From: Kocuria sp.
GTDB taxonomy: Bacteria; Actinomycetota; Actinomycetes; Actinomycetales; Micrococcaceae
Reading direction: 5' to 3'
Assembly (NCBI GenBank): GCA_030453435.1
Contig: JAKDKI010000013.1
Span: 1 to 17,621, forward strand
Length of the DNA: 17,621 nucleotides
A program made the translations under genes and the position numbers. The notes below the pieces were generated by a model. It did no database searches and was not told the origin of the DNA. It saw only the letters and a program-made list of their open reading frames with translations. Shown in pieces: positions 14,232-17,621 of this stretch. Within the stretch, counting starts at the first letter, position 1, and every line of letters starts with the position of its first letter.

Positions 14232-15329
14232 TCACACCACGACCCGGTCCATCCACCGCTGGGGATCGTGGATCTCCGCTTCACTGGGCAGGGTTTCCGC
14301 TGAGGTCCACACGGTATTGAACGTGTCCATTCCCGCTCGCTCCACGATGTACTCCACGAACTTCTGGCCGTCCCTGTATTGGCGCATTTTCGCGTCCATG
14401 CCCATGAGAGTGCGGATCGCCCGATCCAATGCACCGTGGTTGTCCGAGCGCGCGTTGAATCGGCGTCGAATAGTTTTCGCGGTGGGAACGATTGAGGCGT
14501 CCACGGCATCCATCACCGCATTGGCGTGCCCCTCCAACAGGGACATCACCGCGGTGAGGTGCGAGATCGTGACCTTTTCCTCATCGGTCAACAAATGACC
14601 GATGGGTCCCAGACCCGTGTCCCCGTGATCGCCGGAACCCTTGCCCGTCACAGATGCCACCACTGCGCTCAATCGGTCCCACGGAGAGACGTCGAAGGAA
14701 CCCAGCGTGGAGATCTGCTCGAGCATGTGCCCGCGCAACCACGGCGCGGCCGCGAACTGCACTCGGTGGGTTTGCTCGTGCAGGCATACCCACAGCCGGA
14801 AGTCCTCGGGCTCCACGTTGATCTCGCGCTCGGTCCACAGCACGTTGGGTGCCACGAACATGAGGCGGCCCCCAGGGTGGGATTCTGCCGCCTGGGGCGA
14901 CACCAGGCCCGCGTACGGGTCATACTGGCCCAGCACCTTGGACGAGAGGAAGCCGACCATGGCACCCATCTCGGCCGCCGCGGCCGTGGGCGCGAAACCG
15001 CGCAGAGCGGCGTCAAACTTTTCGGGGCTCTTCTCCCGGATCCTGTCGAAAATCGGCTGCATGAGAACCGAGAACGTCTGAGTGTTCGCCTTGGCCCACC
15101 CCACGCGATCGACCACCAGGATCTTGGAGTCCCTCAGATTCTCGGCGGCGTCCAGGCGCGTGATGTTGTGCACGTGATGCACGGATTCGTGGGCGAAATA
15201 CCGCAGCGATTCCACGGCCTTGCTCATCTCCCGGGGTTTGGGAGTGGGCCCGGGCGGGGTGAGTTTGGCGGCGATCTGCGCTGCCGAATCCCAGTCCACG
15301 AGTGAGGGTCGAGCCAAGTCTTGAGTCAT
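14232..15329 (-). CDS. Zinc-dependent metalloprotease (DUF2342 family)
   Basis: The 365-residue protein carries HEQTH (184-188) within LWVCLHEQTHRVQFAAAPWL, a metzincin/gluzincin-like HExxH. A downstream LLEGHANAVMD (264-274) provides a plausible third ligand at Glu266. This arrangement matches the actinobacterial family annotated as DUF2342 or F420-associated putative hydrolase. It has no signal peptide, so it is probably cytoplasmic. Substrate and role are unknown; the link to coenzyme F420 is only by co-occurrence in some members. I chose ATG at 15329 (a GGTGGGC lies upstream) over GTG at 15338. It lies between dacB (46-base gap) and the HTH gene, in the same order seen beside tilS in Mycobacterium. 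Confidence 0.9.
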   Translation of the reverse strand: MTQDLARPSLVDWDSAAQIAAKLTPPGPTPKPREMSKAVESLRYFAHESVHHVHNITRLDAAENLRDSKILVVDRVGWAKANTQTFSVLMQPIFDRIREKSPEKFDAALRGFAPTAAAAEMGAMVGFLSSKVLGQYDPYAGLVSPQAAESHPGGRLMFVAPNVLWTEREINVEPEDFRLWVCLHEQTHRVQFAAAPWLRGHMLEQISTLGSFDVSPWDRLSAVVASVTGKGSGDHGDTGLGPIGHLLTDEEKVTISHLTAVMSLLEGHANAVMDAVDASIVPTAKTIRRRFNARSDNHGALDRAIRTLMGMDAKMRQYRDGQKFVEYIVERAGMDTFNTVWTSAETLPSEAEIHDPQRWMDRVVV

Positions 15330-15375
15330 GCCCACCACTCAACCACACACGACCGCTCAGCACACTGTGTGATGT

Positions 15376-16839
15376 TCAGCCTTGGGCGAGCGCGGCCACG
15401 GTGCGGTCCACGGCGTCCTTGGCCGAATCTGTCTGACCGCGGACGTCGTTGAAAACGATCGAGTACACGAGCACATCCCCCTCGGACTGCTGCACGTATC
15501 CGCTCAGTGACACCACGGAATTGAGGGTGCCGGTTTTCGCCCGGGTCAGACCCCTGGCGGCTGCTTCGTGCGGATCATCGAAACGATCGGTGAGAGTTCC
15601 GGTGGCGCCACCCAGCGGTAAGCCTTGGCCGTAGGGACCCAAGTCCGGATCGGCCAGCAGTGCTCGCGTGGCCTGGGCCAAGGATCCCGTGGTGACTCGA
15701 TTGGACAACGCCATGCCACTGGCATCCTGGATATCCACACCGGTGAGGTCGATCGCATGGGTCTCCATCGCGGCGCGGATGGCGCGTTGCACGCCCGCCA
15801 CGCTGCCCTGTTCCCCTGCTTCTCGGGCCGCGATGCGCCCAAGGGCTTCGGCGAGTGAATTATCCGAGTGCTCCAGCATGTACGCGGTTTGTTCATGGAC
15901 GGGAGCGGATTCCACCCGCGCCAATTCCGTACCTTGCTCCGGCGCCGGGTGATGTCCCGTACTCACGGTGATCCCCTCACCCAGTTGCGCCCGTAGCCGT
16001 TCCCGGAACTCGGCCGCCACCGCGTTCGCTGCGTTGTCGGGCCGCTCGCCCCACGCTCCCGGGTCCTGCCCGTCCGCGGTGGGAACCCGATGGGAGTACA
16101 TGGCGATGGGCGCCACGGCGGTGATCTCGCCGGCCGCTACGTCCTCCTCCGCCCACTCCGGATTCACGGCGGGCCCCGTGAACAGTTCGGTGTCCAACCC
16201 CACCTCGATCTCGCCCTGGACACCACGGTCCTCAAGTGCGCGGGCCGTCTTCTGCGCCAGATCGTCGATCCCCGCGTGACCGTTTACGGCATCAGTGTCG
16301 CCCTCGCCCGGCGCCAAGAGCGTGTCCCCACCGGCCAGCAGTGTGATCTGGTGAGGGGTCTCCCCCGTCACCACGGTGGTCGCGAACCGGTCGTACGGGT
16401 CCAGGTGCTCGGCCACGGTCAGCGCAGTCAAGACCTTCTGGTTGGAGGCGGGAATTCGCGTTTCGCTCGCTTCACGCTCGACCCGCACCTCGCCCGATTC
16501 TGCGTCCAGTACCGTGACACTCGAGTTCCCCGGGGCTCCCGCGAGTTCCGTGTCCACAATGTCTTGGACCTCGCCGCCCTGCGGTGCTGAGCCGCCTTCC
16601 GGTGCCGGGCTGTCCTGCGACGACGCCGCGGCCTTCAGCACCCCGGGCAGCTCCCCCGCTTCAGTGGGCGCGGTTACTACTGCCATGGGTTCACCGGGTT
16701 CCCGCTGATCCACTTCGGTCAGCAACGTGGGGATGGTCCACAGTGAGCTGAGGATCAGCGCCACGATGAGCAATGCCGCCACGATGGGGCCCAGCAAGCT
16801 CTTAGGTCGCTTGGGCTGAGGGGCATTGGGCTTGCTCAT
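15376..16839 (-). CDS. dacB: D-alanyl-D-alanine carboxypeptidase/endopeptidase (PBP4 type, S13)
   Basis: The 487-residue protein trims or cleaves peptidoglycan peptides outside the membrane. A basic N-terminus and one hydrophobic segment (about 14-40) form a signal anchor, followed by a Pro/Gly/Ser-rich linker (about 45-95). The serine-peptidase motifs are SNQK (132-135, the SxxK nucleophile Ser132 and Lys135), SDN (325-327) and KTG (435-437). The DASGMALSNRVTT segment (372-384) is also typical of the S13 family. The large insert between SxxK and SDN, characteristic of PBP4, is present. ATG at 16839 is preferred; ATG at 16863 or 16857 would add up to eight residues and has no clear ribosome site either. 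It is the first gene of the operon running to hpt and is divergent from ppa. Confidence 0.94.
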   Translation of the reverse strand: MSKPNAPQPKRPKSLLGPIVAALLIVALILSSLWTIPTLLTEVDQREPGEPMAVVTAPTEAGELPGVLKAAASSQDSPAPEGGSAPQGGEVQDIVDTELAGAPGNSSVTVLDAESGEVRVEREASETRIPASNQKVLTALTVAEHLDPYDRFATTVVTGETPHQITLLAGGDTLLAPGEGDTDAVNGHAGIDDLAQKTARALEDRGVQGEIEVGLDTELFTGPAVNPEWAEEDVAAGEITAVAPIAMYSHRVPTADGQDPGAWGERPDNAANAVAAEFRERLRAQLGEGITVSTGHHPAPEQGTELARVESAPVHEQTAYMLEHSDNSLAEALGRIAAREAGEQGSVAGVQRAIRAAMETHAIDLTGVDIQDASGMALSNRVTTGSLAQATRALLADPDLGPYGQGLPLGGATGTLTDRFDDPHEAAARGLTRAKTGTLNSVVSLSGYVQQSEGDVLVYSIVFNDVRGQTDSAKDAVDRTVAALAQG

Positions 16840-17011
16840 GCGGCCATTCTGTCGCATGCGCATGACTGAAACGAACCAATTGTCTGGCCCCGAGCGGCGT
16901 CGTTGATTGCCGCGCGTGCGGCACGTGCCGCTATCGTGGAACCCGACGAGATTTCGGGGGCCTCAAAACGTGCCCCGATGCAACCAAGACTCGAACACGA
17001 GGAGCACTGCC
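16840..17011 (+). promoter_or_regulatory. Divergent dacB-ppa control region
   Basis: This 172-bp region separates two genes pointing away from each other, so it must hold both promoters. For ppa a candidate is TTGCCG (16907-16912), 19 bases, then TATCGT (16932-16937). A perfect 14-bp palindrome GCGGCACGTGCCGC (16918-16931) fills the spacer up to the -10. For dacB the minus strand has GACAAT (16879-16884), a weak -10. The ppa ribosome site is GAGGAG (16999-17004), seven bases before the ATG. CATGCGCATG (16855-16864) is a second, shorter palindrome. Promoter positions are inferred from sequence only. Confidence 0.45.
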
Positions 17012-17527
17012 ATGGAGCTGGACGTCACCATCGAGATTCCCCGCGGATCCCGCGTCAAGTACGAAATCGACCACGACACAGGTCGTATCCGCCTGGACCG
17101 CGTGCTGTTCACGTCCATGCAGTACCCCACTCACTACGGCTACTTCGAGGACACCCTGGGTGAGGACGGCGACCCGCTGGACGCCATGGTCATCATGGAC
17201 GTTGACATCATGCCCGGCGTGATCGTGGAAGCCCGCCCCATCGCCGTGTTCAACATGACCGACGAGGCTGGCGGCGATGCCAAGGTGCTGTGCGTGTCCG
17301 TGGACAAGCGTTACGACGAGATCCAGGGTCTGGAAGACGTCAACGAGTTCAAGCAGAAGGAAATCCAGCACTTCTTCGAGCGCTACAAGGACTTGGAGCC
17401 CAACAAGTGGGTCAAGGGTGAAGGCTGGGAAGGCAAGGAGACCGCCGAGCGCCTGATCGTAGAGGCTCAGGAACGTTTCCAGCAGTCGCAGTACGATTCT
17501 GCAGCCGAGGCTGAGCAGGACGACTGA
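17012..17527 (+). CDS. ppa: Inorganic pyrophosphatase (family I)
   Basis: Ppa hydrolyses pyrophosphate to two phosphates in the cytoplasm, pulling biosynthetic reactions forward (including those of PanC, LysRS, Hpt and FolP nearby). The 171-residue product has the family I core: RGSRVKYEID (11-20), DRVLFTSMQYPTHYGY (29-44), the signature GEDGDPLDAMV (50-60) with metal-binding Asp52, Asp54 and Asp57, VDKRYDEI (97-104), HFFERYKDLEP (120-130) and KWVKGEGW (132-139). The ATG at 17012 is supported by GAGGAG seven bases upstream and by the standard opening MELDVTIEIPRGSR. Upstream in-frame codons lie in the promoter region. The tail (about 160-171) is acidic. It is the only plus-strand gene in the window. 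Confidence 0.98.
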   Translation: MELDVTIEIPRGSRVKYEIDHDTGRIRLDRVLFTSMQYPTHYGYFEDTLGEDGDPLDAMVIMDVDIMPGVIVEARPIAVFNMTDEAGGDAKVLCVSVDKRYDEIQGLEDVNEFKQKEIQHFFERYKDLEPNKWVKGEGWEGKETAERLIVEAQERFQQSQYDSAAEAEQDD

Positions 17528-17621
17528 CCTCCGAGAGCATTCCACACGGGACCCCGCGACACTCTTTGAACTGGTCCCCAGTAGTTGGACTGGTCTAGCG
17601 GTTAGAGCCTATACGGCAAGG

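Noticed and set aside
16931..17545. A 204-codon minus-strand frame antisense to ppa.
   Set aside because: It is a shadow of the well-supported ppa gene, Val/His/Asp-rich, and it overlaps the control region.
17586..17621. tRNA-like sequence at the window end (GGTCTAGCGGTTAGAGCC resembles a tRNA D-arm).
   Set aside because: The D-stem pairs only with a bulge, and the bases that follow give no T at the position-33 equivalent in any reasonable register. The element is also cut by the window edge.
17528..17621. Region after ppa checked for a terminator or another gene.
   Set aside because: Only short weak repeats (GTCC with GGAC around 17574-17590) are visible, with no stable stem and T tract and no start with a ribosome site.
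1..17621. Search for CRISPR arrays, insertion sequences, prophage genes, toxin-antitoxin or defence genes.
   Set aside because: No regularly spaced repeats, transposase or integrase motifs, or defence-type domains were seen; nearly all coding space is accounted for by housekeeping families.

Overview
The window reads as a chromosomal core-gene region of a high-GC Gram-positive bacterium (Actinomycetota), most likely Micrococcales and probably Micrococcaceae-like. The evidence is Lsr2, a DUF3180 protein, an HEQTH zinc metalloprotease next to dacB and tilS, frequent GTG/TTG starts, and a gene order that largely matches the lsr2-to-ppa segment of Mycobacterium as I remember it. No species can be named from this sequence alone.

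Layout. Every gene except the last lies on the minus strand, so transcription runs from high to low coordinates. (a) 17012-17527 (+) is ppa, divergent from everything else, with a 172-bp shared control region. (b) 16839 down to 12074 is an apparent operon: dacB (PBP4-type carboxypeptidase), a DUF2342-type zinc metalloprotease, a small Xre-like HTH protein, tilS and hpt. (c) A 220-bp gap (11854-12073) carries repeated GGGAAC/GTTCCC elements and probably the ftsH promoter. (d) 11853 down to 804 is a tightly packed run: ftsH, folE, folP, folB, folK, DUF3180 membrane protein, two bacterial PH-domain membrane proteins, a DUF2520 Rossmann protein, panC, lysS and a small one-helix membrane protein. 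Most junctions from ftsH to panC overlap by 1-17 bases or abut, which suggests translational coupling. (e) A 262-bp AT-rich, palindrome-rich region (542-803) precedes lsr2 (209-541), which is followed by a strong hairpin at 83-120. By synteny clpC would lie just beyond base 1, but it is not in the window.

Function. The block combines membrane proteolysis (FtsH), four folate/pterin enzymes in a row (FolE, FolB, FolK, FolP), pantothenate synthesis (PanC plus a DUF2520 protein that may be a ketopantoate reductase), purine salvage (Hpt), tRNA modification and charging (TilS, LysRS), cell-wall trimming (DacB), pyrophosphate removal (Ppa) and chromatin organisation (Lsr2). I see no prophage, insertion sequence, CRISPR array, toxin-antitoxin pair, defence island or functional RNA gene.

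The region is mostly ordinary housekeeping DNA, and I did not find a new multi-gene system. The items most worth a second look are the DUF2520-panC pairing, the paired PH-domain proteins, the HTH gene between the protease and tilS, and three intergenic regions with palindromes or repeats (upstream of lsr2, ftsH and ppa). Approximate residue positions below are counted from the start codon chosen for each entry.
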